Source: Sphingobacterium yanglingense
Lineage (GTDB): Bacteria; Bacteroidota; Bacteroidia; Sphingobacteriales; Sphingobacteriaceae
DNA: 64,000 nucleotides
Direction: 5' to 3'
Assembly: GCF_004363245.1 (NCBI RefSeq)
Contig: NZ_SNYV01000013.1
Span: 22,881 to 86,880, forward strand
Part shown: positions 33,106 to 42,350 of the stretch, in pieces
How positions within the stretch are numbered: position 1 is the stretch's first letter
How the letters are laid out: each line of letters starts with the position of its first letter
Notes under the pieces: generated by a model
Told to the model about the DNA's origin: nothing
What the model saw: only the letters and a program-made list of their open reading frames with translations
Databases searched by the model: none
Made by a program: the position numbers and the translations under genes

Positions 33106-34764
33106 TTACCAGAATAACGTATATAAAGCTGCTGTTATGCCTAATACCAATAATGCACCGACGGCAAACGAGCGGTCGAGTTTGAACATCTTTATATCTA
33201 TTTCAAGGCCCTTTGGTATCACTCCTTTTTTGTTTTCATATATACTTATTAAATACATTCCTATTAAACAGGTAATAAATACGATAGCAACTCTATCTAT
33301 AAACGGTATTTCGTAGATCCCGTTGACCGGAACGGCAAATCCGGCGGACGCTAAGAAGGACAAGTCTACCATTTTGGGTAAAAATTTCAGAAGCAAAGAA
33401 AATAGAAAACCTCCAATCGTCGCAAACAAAGCCGCGTTGGAGGTGGTGCGCTTCCAGAAGAAACCCAATAAGAACATGGCGAAAATCCCAGGAGACACAA
33501 ATCCGGTGTATTCTTGTATATATTGGAAGCCTCCTTTTTTATCTATTCCTAAGTGTGGAGCTATTATTACAGCCAATAGCATAGAGACTACAATTGTTAT
33601 CTTACCAATATTGACCATTTTTTTTTCTGAAGCCTCTTTATGGAAGAGGTTTTTGTAGATGTCTAGTGTGAATATAGTGGCAATACTATTTGCTTTTCCT
33701 GCTAAAGAAGCGACGACGGCGGCAGTCAATGCTGCAAAGGACAAGCCTTTAAGTCCTGTAGGGAGAAGATTCAGGAGTACAGGGTAGGCCCGATCTGGAT
33801 TAAGCTCTCCACCGCTGGTCATTTCTTGTTGAAAGAGTCCTTCTTTGTAGAGTACGTAAGCAGCAATGCCTGGCAAAACAACGATAATAGGCATTAAAAG
33901 TTTTAAAAAGGCCGCAAATAGAAGCCCATTCCGTGCAGTCGAAAGGTCTGCTCCTAAGGCCCGTTGGGTAATATATTGATTACAGCCCCAATAGCTTAAA
34001 TTGATCACCCACATACCTCCGATCAGGACACTTAGTCCGGGTAGATCTATGTAATTGGGATTATCGGGGTGTAATATCATATGGAAATGTTCTGAGGCAT
34101 GGGTCGTGACATGCCGGTAACCGTCCAAAATGCCAGTGCCCCCGAAGTGGCTGGATACTAAATCTAAGGCCAAATAGGTGGTGGCCAGTCCGCCAAAGAT
34201 TAGAAAGAATACTTGTATAACATCGGTATACCCGATTACTTTCATACCGCCCAGGGTGATAAATATCGCAAATATGGCTAGCCCATACATGCATAGATTA
34301 AAGTCTAATTCTGAAATACTGGATACCGCTAGAGCGCCAAGAAAAAGTATGGAGGTGAGATTGACAACGATATAAAGTAATAACCAAAAGACCGCCATAA
34401 TTAAAGCAACGGTCCCATTGTACCGTTGATGGAGAAATTGTGGCATGGTAAAAATCTTATTTTTTAGATATACTGGAAGAAAAAATACCGCTACAACTAG
34501 TAGAGTAACAGCGGCCATCCACTCGTAGGTGGCTATAGCTAATCCTATTTTGAAACCAGAGCCACTCATGCCTATAAACTGTTCGGCTGAGATATTAGAA
34601 GCGATCAGGGAGGCACCGATAGCCCACCACGTCAAAGAACCTTCTGCTAAAAAATAGTCTTTGGAACCTTCGATAGCAGATTTTTTCTTGAAGTAGATAT
34701 ATATTCCATAACCTGCTACGATAATGAAATACACTAAAAAAACGATATAATCTTGAATAGCCAT
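33106..34764 (-). CDS. Sodium/sugar cotransporter (SSS family, SGLT-like)
   Basis: A 552-residue inner-membrane protein with about 14 helices. SSS signatures are ASLIASNISAEQFIGMSGSGF (residues about 52-72), GGMKVIGYTDVIQ and the late-helix region NLSYWGCNQYITQRALGA. The sequence resembles the Vibrio galactose symporter vSGLT. It is downstream of galT and galK on the same strand (68 bp after galK), so galactose is the probable substrate, brought in with Na+. Confidence 0.88.
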   Translation of the reverse strand: MAIQDYIVFLVYFIIVAGYGIYIYFKKKSAIEGSKDYFLAEGSLTWWAIGASLIASNISAEQFIGMSGSGFKIGLAIATYEWMAAVTLLVVAVFFLPVYLKNKIFTMPQFLHQRYNGTVALIMAVFWLLLYIVVNLTSILFLGALAVSSISELDFNLCMYGLAIFAIFITLGGMKVIGYTDVIQVFFLIFGGLATTYLALDLVSSHFGGTGILDGYRHVTTHASEHFHMILHPDNPNYIDLPGLSVLIGGMWVINLSYWGCNQYITQRALGADLSTARNGLLFAAFLKLLMPIIVVLPGIAAYVLYKEGLFQQEMTSGGELNPDRAYPVLLNLLPTGLKGLSFAALTAAVVASLAGKANSIATIFTLDIYKNLFHKEASEKKMVNIGKITIVVSMLLAVIIAPHLGIDKKGGFQYIQEYTGFVSPGIFAMFLLGFFWKRTTSNAALFATIGGFLFSLLLKFLPKMVDLSFLASAGFAVPVNGIYEIPFIDRVAIVFITCLIGMYLISIYENKKGVIPKGLEIDIKMFKLDRSFAVGALLVLGITAALYTLFW

Positions 34765-34832
34765 ATTGGGTTTATATAAAGGTTGTCTGGTTAGATTGTT
34801 CTGAATGGAAATATACGTATTACTTTTTGATT

Positions 34833-35996
34833 TTAATATTCTAATAGTGAGGTGCCGTTGCTTAGTTTTACTTGTATTGGTGAAGGGGACTTTCCAAATC
34901 TATCGAAGTAAGCGGTGGTTATTTTATCGATTAGTGCAGTTGAACTACCTTTTTTGATAATGTTGATGGTACAGCCTCCAAAACCACCGCCCATCATACG
35001 GGCGCCTGCTACTTCGGGAAGTCCTTGTACAAAGTGCACCAAAAAGTCCAACTCGGCACAACTGACTTCATAATCCTTACTCAAGCCCCAGTGTGCTTCA
35101 TAAAGAAGCCGGCCAAACTGCGTGATGTCTTTACGTTGAATAGCGTCGCTGGCTTGTTGTACTCGTAGGTTTTCTTGGATAACGAATCTACATTTTATAA
35201 AGATATCCTCGGATAGAGGGCGGACTATGTCGTCCAACTGCTGTAGATTGATATCGCGTAGGGTGTTTACTTCAGGATACTTTTCTTTTACCCATGCGAC
35301 GCCTTGCTCACAGGCTTTTCTACGTTTGTTGTATGCTGAGGAGGCGAGATTGTGCTTCACATTGCTATTGAGAAGGAGAATTTCATATTCAGGCCATTGT
35401 AATTCAAAATAACGGTATGATAGGTCTTTGCAGTCTAGGACAAAAGCTTGGTTTTCTTTGCCCATAACAGAGGCAAATTGATCCATAATGCCGCAATTGA
35501 CCCCGATGTATCTATGCTCGGTCTGCTGTCCTATTTGTACTATTTCTAAACGCGATAATCCCAGTTGAAAAAGTGCATTGATTCCAAAACCTGTAGCACA
35601 GGTTAGCGCGGCCGACGAGGACAGGCCTGCTCCAAGAGGAATGTCTCCGTCTAGAAAGAGGTTGATACCCGATTTTATACTTTTTTTGCCGTTTATTAGT
35701 TGTACGACCCCCAATATATACTTGGCCCATTCAGGCGCTGTCTCTGAGGTCTCAGGAAGCAGTGTGGTTTTAAAGTAAGTATTGTAGGCGGCTGAGAAGA
35801 TATGAATTTCATTATCTTCTCTTGCTGATAATGCGACATAAATGTATCTGTCTATTGCAGCTGGAAAAACAAAGCCTTCATTGTAATCGGTATGTTCGCC
35901 GATAAGATTGATACGTCCTGGTGAACTGGCGATGCAGGTAGGGGCGACTTGAAAGTGCTGAACAAACTGTTGGTTAAGGTATGCTGTGTTGTACAT
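34833..35996 (-). CDS. galK: Galactokinase
   Basis: A 387-residue GHMP kinase that phosphorylates galactose at C1. The galactokinase signature is PGRINLIGEHTDYNEGFVFPAAID (residues about 26-49), the ATP loop GAGLSSSAAL near 126 and the C-terminal GGGFGGCTI motif near 332. The catalytic Asp lies in CGIMDQFAS. Its ATG is 6 bp after the galT stop. Together with galT and the symporter it forms a Leloir-pathway operon lacking galE and galM in this window. Confidence 0.95.
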   Translation of the reverse strand: MYNTAYLNQQFVQHFQVAPTCIASSPGRINLIGEHTDYNEGFVFPAAIDRYIYVALSAREDNEIHIFSAAYNTYFKTTLLPETSETAPEWAKYILGVVQLINGKKSIKSGINLFLDGDIPLGAGLSSSAALTCATGFGINALFQLGLSRLEIVQIGQQTEHRYIGVNCGIMDQFASVMGKENQAFVLDCKDLSYRYFELQWPEYEILLLNSNVKHNLASSAYNKRRKACEQGVAWVKEKYPEVNTLRDINLQQLDDIVRPLSEDIFIKCRFVIQENLRVQQASDAIQRKDITQFGRLLYEAHWGLSKDYEVSCAELDFLVHFVQGLPEVAGARMMGGGFGGCTINIIKKGSSTALIDKITTAYFDRFGKSPSPIQVKLSNGTSLLEY

Positions 35997-36002
35997 GGTT
36001 TA

Positions 36003-37058
36003 TTATCGGGTGGTTTTGTAGTGTATGGTTGACTGGTTACGTAATATCTCGGCAGCAGACTCTGGTGTAATATCGCGTTGAGGATTGGCCAGCATTTCGT
36101 AACCAACCATGAATTTTTTGATATTTGCAGACCGTAACAATGGTGGGTAAAAATGCATATGCCAATGCCAACCGGTGTATGCTCCGCTATTGACCGGAGA
36201 CTGGTGCATACCTGCAGAATAAGGAAATGAGGTCTGAAAAATATTATCGTAACGTATGGTCAGCTCTTGAAGGATTTTGGCTAGGTCATTTTTTTCTTCT
36301 ATTGTAAATTGACCGATGTGTTGTATATGTCTCTTGCTGATAATCAATGTCTCATAAGGCCAGGATGCCCAAAATGGAACTACTGCTGCAAAATGAAGAC
36401 CTTCGATGACTATGCGTGTTTGTTCTCTTAACTCGAGCTCAAGATAATCTGAAAGAAGGGATTTCTTGTATTGCTTGTAGAATTTTTCAAGACGATAGGT
36501 TTCTTTTTCAATTTCAGTCGGTATCGACTGCTGTGCCCATATCTGGCCATGCGGGTGTGGATTGCTACATCCCATGATAGCCCCTTTATTCTCAAATATC
36601 TGTATGTATTTAATCCATTCTATCTGCTGTAGACTTATAAATTCGCTCTGCCAAAGATCAACCACTGCCGTTATTTTGTCTAGTTCCATTTCGGGTAATG
36701 TTAAATCATGCCGGGGACTAAAAACAATAACCTTGCAAATACCTCTTTCATGAGTAGCTTGTAATAAGTGCTTTGTGTCTGCTGGTTCTACAATGGGCTC
36801 GTCCATAGTATTATCTAACAGTGCTGAAAAGTCATTGATAAATACATAGGTGTCTTTATAATCTGGATTGTTGTCTCCTCCGGCTCTCGAGTTATTGGGG
36901 CATAAGTAACAGTTAGGGTCGTGTGGAGGCATGGCGCCGACAATAATGTCTTCGATTTGTCCCTGCCAAGGGCGTTTATTTCTTTGAGGAGATACCAATA
37001 CTTTTTCACCTGTTAATATATTGGTACGTAAATGTGGGCTATCTAAGTTTAAGTTCAT
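36003..37058 (-). CDS. galT: Galactose-1-phosphate uridylyltransferase
   Basis: A 351-residue class I GalT that exchanges UMP between UDP-glucose and galactose-1-phosphate. The zinc-site cysteines C50 and C53 lie in DPNCYLCPNN and the nucleophile region SNPHPHGQIWA places the catalytic histidine at H170. C-terminal histidines occur in YTGWHWHMHFYPPL. It is first in the operon galT-galK-symporter. A perfect 8-bp inverted repeat at 37080-37097 and a wider inverted pair at 37112-37192 lie in the upstream region shared with the divergent DUF389 gene. Confidence 0.95.
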   Translation of the reverse strand: MNLNLDSPHLRTNILTGEKVLVSPQRNKRPWQGQIEDIIVGAMPPHDPNCYLCPNNSRAGGDNNPDYKDTYVFINDFSALLDNTMDEPIVEPADTKHLLQATHERGICKVIVFSPRHDLTLPEMELDKITAVVDLWQSEFISLQQIEWIKYIQIFENKGAIMGCSNPHPHGQIWAQQSIPTEIEKETYRLEKFYKQYKKSLLSDYLELELREQTRIVIEGLHFAAVVPFWASWPYETLIISKRHIQHIGQFTIEEKNDLAKILQELTIRYDNIFQTSFPYSAGMHQSPVNSGAYTGWHWHMHFYPPLLRSANIKKFMVGYEMLANPQRDITPESAAEILRNQSTIHYKTTR

Positions 37059-37079
37059 TTTATTACAACATGGCTAATG

Positions 37080-37097
37080 AATAGGAAGATTCCTATT
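37080..37097. promoter_or_regulatory. Short palindrome in the galT leader
   Basis: AATAGGAAGATTCCTATT: perfect 8-bp arms around GA, 21 bp upstream of the galT ATG. It could be a repressor site or an mRNA hairpin masking the start. Confidence 0.4.
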
Positions 37098-37111
37098 GCA
37101 GATTACAAAAT

Positions 37112-37192
37112 ACGAATATGTGTGTTGATAACATAATGCTTTTGTAATATCTGGACTGTCTTTGTTGTTTTTCAGAATATACATATATTCGT
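37112..37192. promoter_or_regulatory. Inverted pair ACGAATATRTGT in the galT / DUF389 divergent promoter region
   Basis: ACGAATATGTGT (37112-37123) and ACATATATTCGT (37181-37192) are inverted copies of one 12-bp word with one mismatch. The second copy overlaps the -7 box of the DUF389 promoter. A looping regulator of the galactose operon is conceivable. Confidence 0.35.
37161..37191 (+). promoter_or_regulatory. Promoter for the DUF389 gene
   Basis: TTTG (37161-37164), a 19-bp spacer and TATATTCG (37184-37191), one mismatch from TAnnTTTG. The ATG is 43 bp downstream. Confidence 0.5.
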
Positions 37193-37234
37193 TTACAATT
37201 CTATAGTATGGTTGGATTGATAAATATGTGATTT

Positions 37235-38533
37235 ATGAATAAAATCTATGATTTTTTTAATTTACACCAAGGAGAGGATTCTAAAGCGAAAGTCCTAGAG
37301 AATGTGTTGTCTAATATATCTTTTCGTGGGGCTAACCTGTGGATTCTTGCCTGTGCTATTGTAGTTGCATCTGTCGGACTTAATGTGAACTCGACAGCTG
37401 TTATCATTGGGGCTATGCTAATATCGCCATTGATGGGACCAATTGTGGGTGCTGGATTTGCCTTGGGAACCTATGATTTTGATTTATTGAAGAAGTCGCT
37501 CAAGAACTTGTTGATTGCGACCTTGGTGAGTTTGCTGGTGTCTTTTATTTATTTTGTACTAAGTCCCTTTAAGGAAACACAATCTGAACTATTGGCACGT
37601 ACGTCGCCTAATATATATGATGTACTGATTGCCTTTTTTGGAGGTTTAGTGGGGGTGATAGCAATTACTAGGGTAGAAAAAGGAAACCCTATACCTGGGG
37701 TTGCCATCGCCACGGCATTGATGCCTCCGTTATGTACTGCCGGATATGGACTGGCTATTGGGAATGCCAGCTACTTTGCTGGGGCTCTCTACCTGTACAC
37801 AATCAACTGTTTTTTTATTTGTATCTCCACGTTCCTGATTGTAAAGTTGCTTAAATATCCGAAAGTCAAGTTTGTCGATGCAGATAAGGAAAAACGGATT
37901 ACCCGGACGGTTTCTTTCTTGATTTTAGTCATGCTGGTCCCTAGTTTCTATTTGGCTTATGTACTGTTACAGGAAAAGAAATATTCTCAAAATGTGGGAT
38001 TATTCGTTCAGAAGGAGTTTGTGGACAAAGGCTATACGCTTATTTATGAAAAAATTAGTTTTAACAGCCGACCAAAAAAAATAGAACTGGCATTTTTGGA
38101 TAAGCGTTTCTCAAATGAAGAACTCGTTGCATTAAAAGATAGATTGGAAGCTTATGAGATAAAGGATGCCGAATTATTGGTGAGGCAAGATAGCACGGAT
38201 CTTAAACAGGATATACTAAAAGAAATCGACAGGCAGTCCTATAATGTGTCGGAAAAGGATTTTACCATCCAGAATTTAAGAAAGCAATTGTCGACGTATA
38301 CCTTCGAGGATAAGCAGCTGATTAAAGAAATTACGATATTATTCCCTGATTTAGCACCCTTCTCAATCGGAAAGCAGTTGGTAATCGTCAGTCCGGATAG
38401 TAGCTATCATGAGAACATCCTGCTGTATAGTTCGGATAAAAAACTAGAAGAAGCTTCGCAAACCACATTGGAGAACTGGTTGAAAACAAAACTTGGTTCG
38501 GACAAAGTAAAGGTGGCGCGGATAGGAAATTAA
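37235..38533 (+). CDS. DUF389 (TIGR00341-type) inner-membrane protein
   Basis: A 432-residue protein. Residues about 30-245 carry about six membrane segments with the family's conserved blocks VVASVGLNVNSTAVIIGAML then ISPLMGPIVGAGFALG, and VAIATALMPPLCTAGYGLA. Residues about 250-432 form a soluble mixed alpha/beta tail. Function of the family is not established. It is a single gene, divergent from galT and convergent with nhaA, with a strong terminator after it. Confidence 0.85.
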   Translation: MNKIYDFFNLHQGEDSKAKVLENVLSNISFRGANLWILACAIVVASVGLNVNSTAVIIGAMLISPLMGPIVGAGFALGTYDFDLLKKSLKNLLIATLVSLLVSFIYFVLSPFKETQSELLARTSPNIYDVLIAFFGGLVGVIAITRVEKGNPIPGVAIATALMPPLCTAGYGLAIGNASYFAGALYLYTINCFFICISTFLIVKLLKYPKVKFVDADKEKRITRTVSFLILVMLVPSFYLAYVLLQEKKYSQNVGLFVQKEFVDKGYTLIYEKISFNSRPKKIELAFLDKRFSNEELVALKDRLEAYEIKDAELLVRQDSTDLKQDILKEIDRQSYNVSEKDFTIQNLRKQLSTYTFEDKQLIKEITILFPDLAPFSIGKQLVIVSPDSSYHENILLYSSDKKLEEASQTTLENWLKTKLGSDKVKVARIGN

Positions 38534-38544
38534 GAAGTCATGAA

Positions 38545-38587
38545 TAAAAAAAAGGGATTCACTAAATATTAGGAATCCCTTTTTTAT
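38545..38587. terminator. Terminator after the DUF389 gene
   Basis: AAAAAGGGATTC and GAATCCCTTTTTT pair around a 12-nt AT-rich loop, followed by more T. The A run on the left makes it usable from the nhaA side too. Confidence 0.85.
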
Positions 38588-38663
38588 TGAAAATGTGCTT
38601 ATTATTGATGCGACTCTATATTCTAAGGCATCAATGAGCTCTCATTATGGTGTTTTGCACCTA

Positions 38664-39836
38664 CTAGTTTGAATACGTTTTATTAGATCGTAATGCCAAG
38701 TAACCAATAACGCCCGCCAATAGGGAAGTAATCAGAATGGAAAGCTTTGCCTCTGATACATGTAGTGGGTCTCCGAAAGAAAGGATGGCTATAAAGATAG
38801 ACATGGTAAATCCGATTCCGGCCAATAGACCTACTCCCAATATATGGCGCCAAGTGCTGCCCTCTGGTAGGCTACTTAATTTTAGCTTTGTACAGAGGTA
38901 GGAAGTTAGCAATATACCCACCGGTTTGCCCAATAATAGTCCCAAAGATATCCCTAGTCCCAAAGAAGAGGTAAGCCCGGCTACCATTTCGCTCTCCAGT
39001 GTGATATTGGTATTTGCAAAGGCAAATAATGGGATAATGATAAAATTGACAGGTTTTGTCAGTGCATGCTCAAGACGCTCGAGTGGAGACTCTACATCCG
39101 TATCATTGGTTGGAATAGTCATAGCAACCAGAACACCGGCAATCGTAGCGTGTATGCCTGAGTGGTGGACAAAATACCAAATAAATATTCCTGGTATAAG
39201 ATATAGATAGGGATTGAGGATATTCATTCTATTCATGATAATGAGTACTACGAGGCCAATAGCGGCATATAATAAGTAGGTTGTCTCGATGCCTGATGAA
39301 TAGAAAAATGCAATGACTAGAATGGCGATTAAGTCATCAACAATAGCTAGAGCTGCTAGGAATATTTTTAGACTACTCGGAATCCGATTTCCCAAAAGAT
39401 TAATAACAGCTAAAGCAAAAGCAATATCGGTAGCCATTGGGATGCCCCAACCCGATGCGGTCTCCTGACCAGCGTTGAAGCTGAGGTATACAAGTGCGGG
39501 CACAATAGCCCCACCGATAGCACATAGGATGGGTAGAGAAGCTTTCTTAGGAGATGATAGCTCTCCTTCAACAATCTCTCGTTTGATCTCTAGGCCTACC
39601 AAAAGAAAGAATACGGCCATTAGCCCATCGTTGATCCAGAGCAACACGGGGTAGCGTAGATGTATGCTGTCGTTTTCAAACCCCAAAGGCTGGTCGAGTA
39701 TGTTTTGCAGTGGAACGGCAAAGTTGCTGTTTGCTAAAAGCATCGATAAGATAACGCAGATGAATAGGAGGATTCCTCCTGCATTACTCGACTGGAAAAA
39801 ATCTTTGAAAACGTTTAAATTGATAAGTTTTGTCAT
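38664..39836 (-). CDS. nhaA: Na+/H+ antiporter NhaA
   Basis: A 390-residue inner-membrane antiporter with about 12 helices. Family blocks are WINDGLMAVFFLLVGLEIKRE (the ND and E-KRE motif), GWGIPMATDIAFALAV and the ion-binding pair of aspartates in AALAIVDDLIAILVIAFFYS. The C-terminal GIGFTMSIFIAILSF is also typical. It exports Na+ or Li+ in exchange for protons and works with the nearby Kdp K+ uptake system in cation homeostasis. A DUF417 gene lies 291 bp upstream on the same strand. Confidence 0.96.
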   Translation of the reverse strand: MTKLINLNVFKDFFQSSNAGGILLFICVILSMLLANSNFAVPLQNILDQPLGFENDSIHLRYPVLLWINDGLMAVFFLLVGLEIKREIVEGELSSPKKASLPILCAIGGAIVPALVYLSFNAGQETASGWGIPMATDIAFALAVINLLGNRIPSSLKIFLAALAIVDDLIAILVIAFFYSSGIETTYLLYAAIGLVVLIIMNRMNILNPYLYLIPGIFIWYFVHHSGIHATIAGVLVAMTIPTNDTDVESPLERLEHALTKPVNFIIIPLFAFANTNITLESEMVAGLTSSLGLGISLGLLLGKPVGILLTSYLCTKLKLSSLPEGSTWRHILGVGLLAGIGFTMSIFIAILSFGDPLHVSEAKLSILITSLLAGVIGYLALRSNKTYSN

Positions 39837-40127
39837 CGCTTACTATAAAATTAAAATATGAATCCCTTGTGGGAGTTTTAAATTATGTTTGGCAATGGCA
39901 TATTTTTATACACGTATCTAATCTACACTTTAAAATAGCCGTTGAAAAAGTATCCAGATAAAGAAAGGGATTGATGTCCTTGCTCGTTGCCCGTAGCTAA
40001 CTACTAGCTTCGGTGTGTGATGGCTGGATAAGCTCTGCTAAAATAGGGAAAACGGAAAGGGCCTTGACGAATTATTGCATAGATTGTGTCTATTGCAAGT
40101 GTTGTTAGTTATATTGATTTTTGTTTT
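39837..40127. other. 291-bp gap between the DUF417 gene and nhaA
   Basis: A small hairpin TCCCTTGTGGGA lies about 30 nt before the nhaA start, and a GTAGCTAACTACTAGC inverted segment lies near 39993. I cannot match either to a known Na+ or Li+ riboswitch. No gene seen. Confidence 0.3.
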
Positions 40128-40718
40128 TTATGGGTTTAAGGTTGTTAAACGCTGTTTTAAAACACGTGTTGCAGCGTCGGAGGAGACTATTAGACCGGCC
40201 GCCAACATGATGATATCTTTTAAGACTAATCGACCTGCTCCTGATAGGTATGGGAAGCCATACTGTGGAGTTGGAAAATCTCCACCTAGATTAGGGACAT
40301 AGACCTCGGGAGTGGTAATTAGAAAGGATAAAGTGACTATCGACATGAGGAAAGTCAATAAGCCACCTATAAGGCCAAGCTTTGCAGACCATATACCTGC
40401 GAGAGTGAGTATTCCAATAAGAAGTATAGCGGTACCTAAGCCGTAGGAAAATAGGTAGGTGCCATTGGATTCATGCCAACTGATGTTTTTGGCAACGGTC
40501 TGGCCTTCTGGATTTTTATAATCTTTATACTCGGGAGAAGGATGTTTATAAAAGAAACTCATCAAGGGGCTATTGGCCACGAAGGGTACGATCCCATCTG
40601 CTTCATACTGAAAAGCTTTGAGGCCACCAATCCAAGCCATGACGATAAATATACTGATGCGGATCAGATGAATGAAGGTTTGTTGTGACTTTGCCAGGAA
40701 CTGTAGTATAGACTGCAT
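40128..40718 (-). CDS. DUF417 / YkgB (RclC-like) membrane protein
   Basis: Starting at the ATG ending at 40718 gives 196 residues (MQSILQFLAKSQQTFIHLIR); a longer frame reaches 40811 but would overlap the AraC gene end and lacks a membrane start. Four hydrophobic segments and the family's ISIFIVMAWIGGLKAFQYEA and GVIP-like IVPFVANSPLMSFF block identify DUF417. E. coli RclC, a member, belongs to the reactive-chlorine resistance operon under the AraC regulator RclR. Here too an AraC gene lies just upstream on the same strand (79 bp). Confidence 0.8.
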   Translation of the reverse strand: MQSILQFLAKSQQTFIHLIRISIFIVMAWIGGLKAFQYEADGIVPFVANSPLMSFFYKHPSPEYKDYKNPEGQTVAKNISWHESNGTYLFSYGLGTAILLIGILTLAGIWSAKLGLIGGLLTFLMSIVTLSFLITTPEVYVPNLGGDFPTPQYGFPYLSGAGRLVLKDIIMLAAGLIVSSDAATRVLKQRLTTLNP

Positions 40719-40797
40719 ATCTTTTGAAATAGGTGTTCTATGCAAAGATCGTGAATGGAGCTGAGCGAGAAATGGACAAAAACGACTATCACATAGA

Positions 40798-41640
40798 TTA
40801 TTTTGCCACAATGGATATACCTACTTGTTCTCGATAATGAGAAGGAGATACCCCGACATTCTTTTTGAAATATCTGCTAAAATAGTATTCGTCATTAAAA
40901 TGCAATTCGTCTGCTATTTCCTTGATGGATAAATAGGTGAGATGGAGTAGTTTTTTAGCTTCTAGTGTGGTGCGTTCCTGCAAGAGAGTGGAAGGCGATT
41001 TACCGAGTTGCTGTTTTATTTTTTTACTAAACCGATCGATACTCAATCCTGCGCGGTCGGCATAGTACAGCACGGTCTTCTGTATGCGGAAAAATTGCTC
41101 AAGGTCTTTTTGAAATTGATATCCGATGGTATTGTCCTGCAATGATAAGGGAACAAAATCTTTCATGATGCGTTTTTTTTCCTTGCTACAGAGTGCGAGG
41201 ATGAGCTGTAGGTAAGCTTTTATGATTGCATCGGAATGATGAGGTATTTCATCTTGTATCTTCTGATAGATGGTCGCTATTTCATGAAAAAGAACCGGTG
41301 ATACCGTGACATAAGGTTGTACATAGATATTATTGAAAAGTATTCCATTACAGGCAACTTCTTTTTTATGGTATTCGATGCAGTAGTAGTCGCCATGAAA
41401 GGATAGTTGTGTGAATGTCGTTGCCATATTTGTAGTACTGCTGAGGTGTTGATAGGGAGAAAGGAAAAGTATAGAATGAGATGGAATGGTGTACTCGGCA
41501 AAATCTATCTGTACAGAGATGGCTTCACGCACCAATATAATCTGGTATAAAGATGTCTGATAATCATCCTTAAGGATTTCCGGATGCAGTATTTGTACTG
41601 TTATTGTTTTTGGCTGGGTATTGACATCGTTTAGTGACAT
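40798..41640 (-). CDS. AraC family transcriptional regulator
   Basis: A 280-residue protein. The N-terminal 150 residues form a cupin-like sensing domain (SVQIDFAEYTIPSHSILFLSP). The C-terminal domain has two helix-turn-helix units: YADRAGLSIDRFSKKIKQQL, then SIKEIADELHFNDEYYFSRYFKK followed by GVSPSHYREQ. The DUF417 gene is directly downstream, and the TetR gene ends 59 bp upstream on the same strand. It probably activates the DUF417 gene or senses an oxidant or organic ligand. The cysteines seen (CIEYH, CNG, CSK) do not clearly match the RclR pair. Confidence 0.85.
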   Translation of the reverse strand: MSLNDVNTQPKTITVQILHPEILKDDYQTSLYQIILVREAISVQIDFAEYTIPSHSILFLSPYQHLSSTTNMATTFTQLSFHGDYYCIEYHKKEVACNGILFNNIYVQPYVTVSPVLFHEIATIYQKIQDEIPHHSDAIIKAYLQLILALCSKEKKRIMKDFVPLSLQDNTIGYQFQKDLEQFFRIQKTVLYYADRAGLSIDRFSKKIKQQLGKSPSTLLQERTTLEAKKLLHLTYLSIKEIADELHFNDEYYFSRYFKKNVGVSPSHYREQVGISIVAK

Positions 41641-41699
41641 GAAGATATTCTATAATGATTTTGAAAAATAAGAATAATCTAGGAATATTGAGTTGAGGA

Positions 41700-42281
41700 T
41701 TATTGCAGATATGGCGTAAAGATAGAAAGTATATCCTGCCTATAAATAAGAAGTGCTTCTTCACCCCGTAACTGTGCTGTCAGTTCATTGGATGATATCC
41801 AAAAGTCCGATATCAAGAATAATTGCCGTACGAGTGAATTTAGTAGTGCAGGTGCGATGTCCGATCGAAATACATTAGCGTTAACTAGATTGGTAAACAG
41901 ACGGGAAAACTCTTGCTCTCGCTTGGAAACTAATTTTTGATAGCTTTCTCTGATACTTGGAATCCAAGAGCCTAGCTCTACAAAATTTATGAATATAAAG
42001 CGATACTGTTCAATCAAATAAAAAGAAGAGTCTATGTAAGCTTCGAGTTCTGCTAGGTTTAAAACAGGGTGCTCTGACAGGTTTTGGACGATCGTATCGT
42101 AGGCAGCCGTTAGTTGTTCAAATAATGCAAGTATAATATCTTCTGTATGTTTAAAATGATAATGGAGATTACCTGCACTGATACCCATTGTTGTAGCAAT
42201 ATGACGTGTTGTTACACTCCGTATACCTTCTTGGTTATAAAGTGCCAGCGCGACCTGCAGTATTTTATTTTTGGTGTTCAT
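41700..42281 (-). CDS. TetR family regulator
   Basis: A 193-residue repressor. The N-terminal helix-turn-helix reads KILQVALALYNQEGIRSVTT then RHIATTMGISAGNLHYHFKH (residues 6-45), followed by an all-helical ligand domain. The gene is divergent from a pair of small membrane-protein genes, and a perfect inverted repeat with 15-bp arms begins 2 bp upstream of its start codon. It almost certainly binds this site and controls itself and the divergent genes. The ligand is unknown. Confidence 0.9.
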   Translation of the reverse strand: MNTKNKILQVALALYNQEGIRSVTTRHIATTMGISAGNLHYHFKHTEDIILALFEQLTAAYDTIVQNLSEHPVLNLAELEAYIDSSFYLIEQYRFIFINFVELGSWIPSIRESYQKLVSKREQEFSRLFTNLVNANVFRSDIAPALLNSLVRQLFLISDFWISSNELTAQLRGEEALLIYRQDILSIFTPYLQ

Positions 42282-42283
42282 TA

Positions 42284-42315
42284 TTCAAATTTAGAACAAA
42301 TGTTCTAAATTTGAA
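42284..42315. promoter_or_regulatory. TetR-type operator palindrome
   Basis: Perfect 15-bp arms (TTCAAATTTAGAACA and its complement) separated by AA. It abuts the TetR start codon and precedes the -7 box of the divergent gene by 10 bp, so binding would block both directions. Confidence 0.8.
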
Positions 42316-42324
42316 AACTTTAGT

Positions 42325-42332
42325 TACCTTTG
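42325..42332 (+). promoter_or_regulatory. -7 box of the small membrane-protein operon
   Basis: TACCTTTG matches TAnnTTTG exactly. The -33 region falls inside the TetR palindrome. The transcript would start only about a dozen bases before ATG 42351. Confidence 0.5.
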
Positions 42333-42350
42333 TTGAAAATAAGCAAAGCT

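Noticed and set aside
39837..40127. Na+ or Li+ riboswitch upstream of nhaA
   Set aside because: Only short, unmatched hairpins are visible; no known riboswitch consensus could be fitted.
42330..42350. TTG start for the small TetR-controlled gene
   Set aside because: It overlaps the TACCTTTG -7 box, so the transcript would begin after it; ATG 42351 is used.
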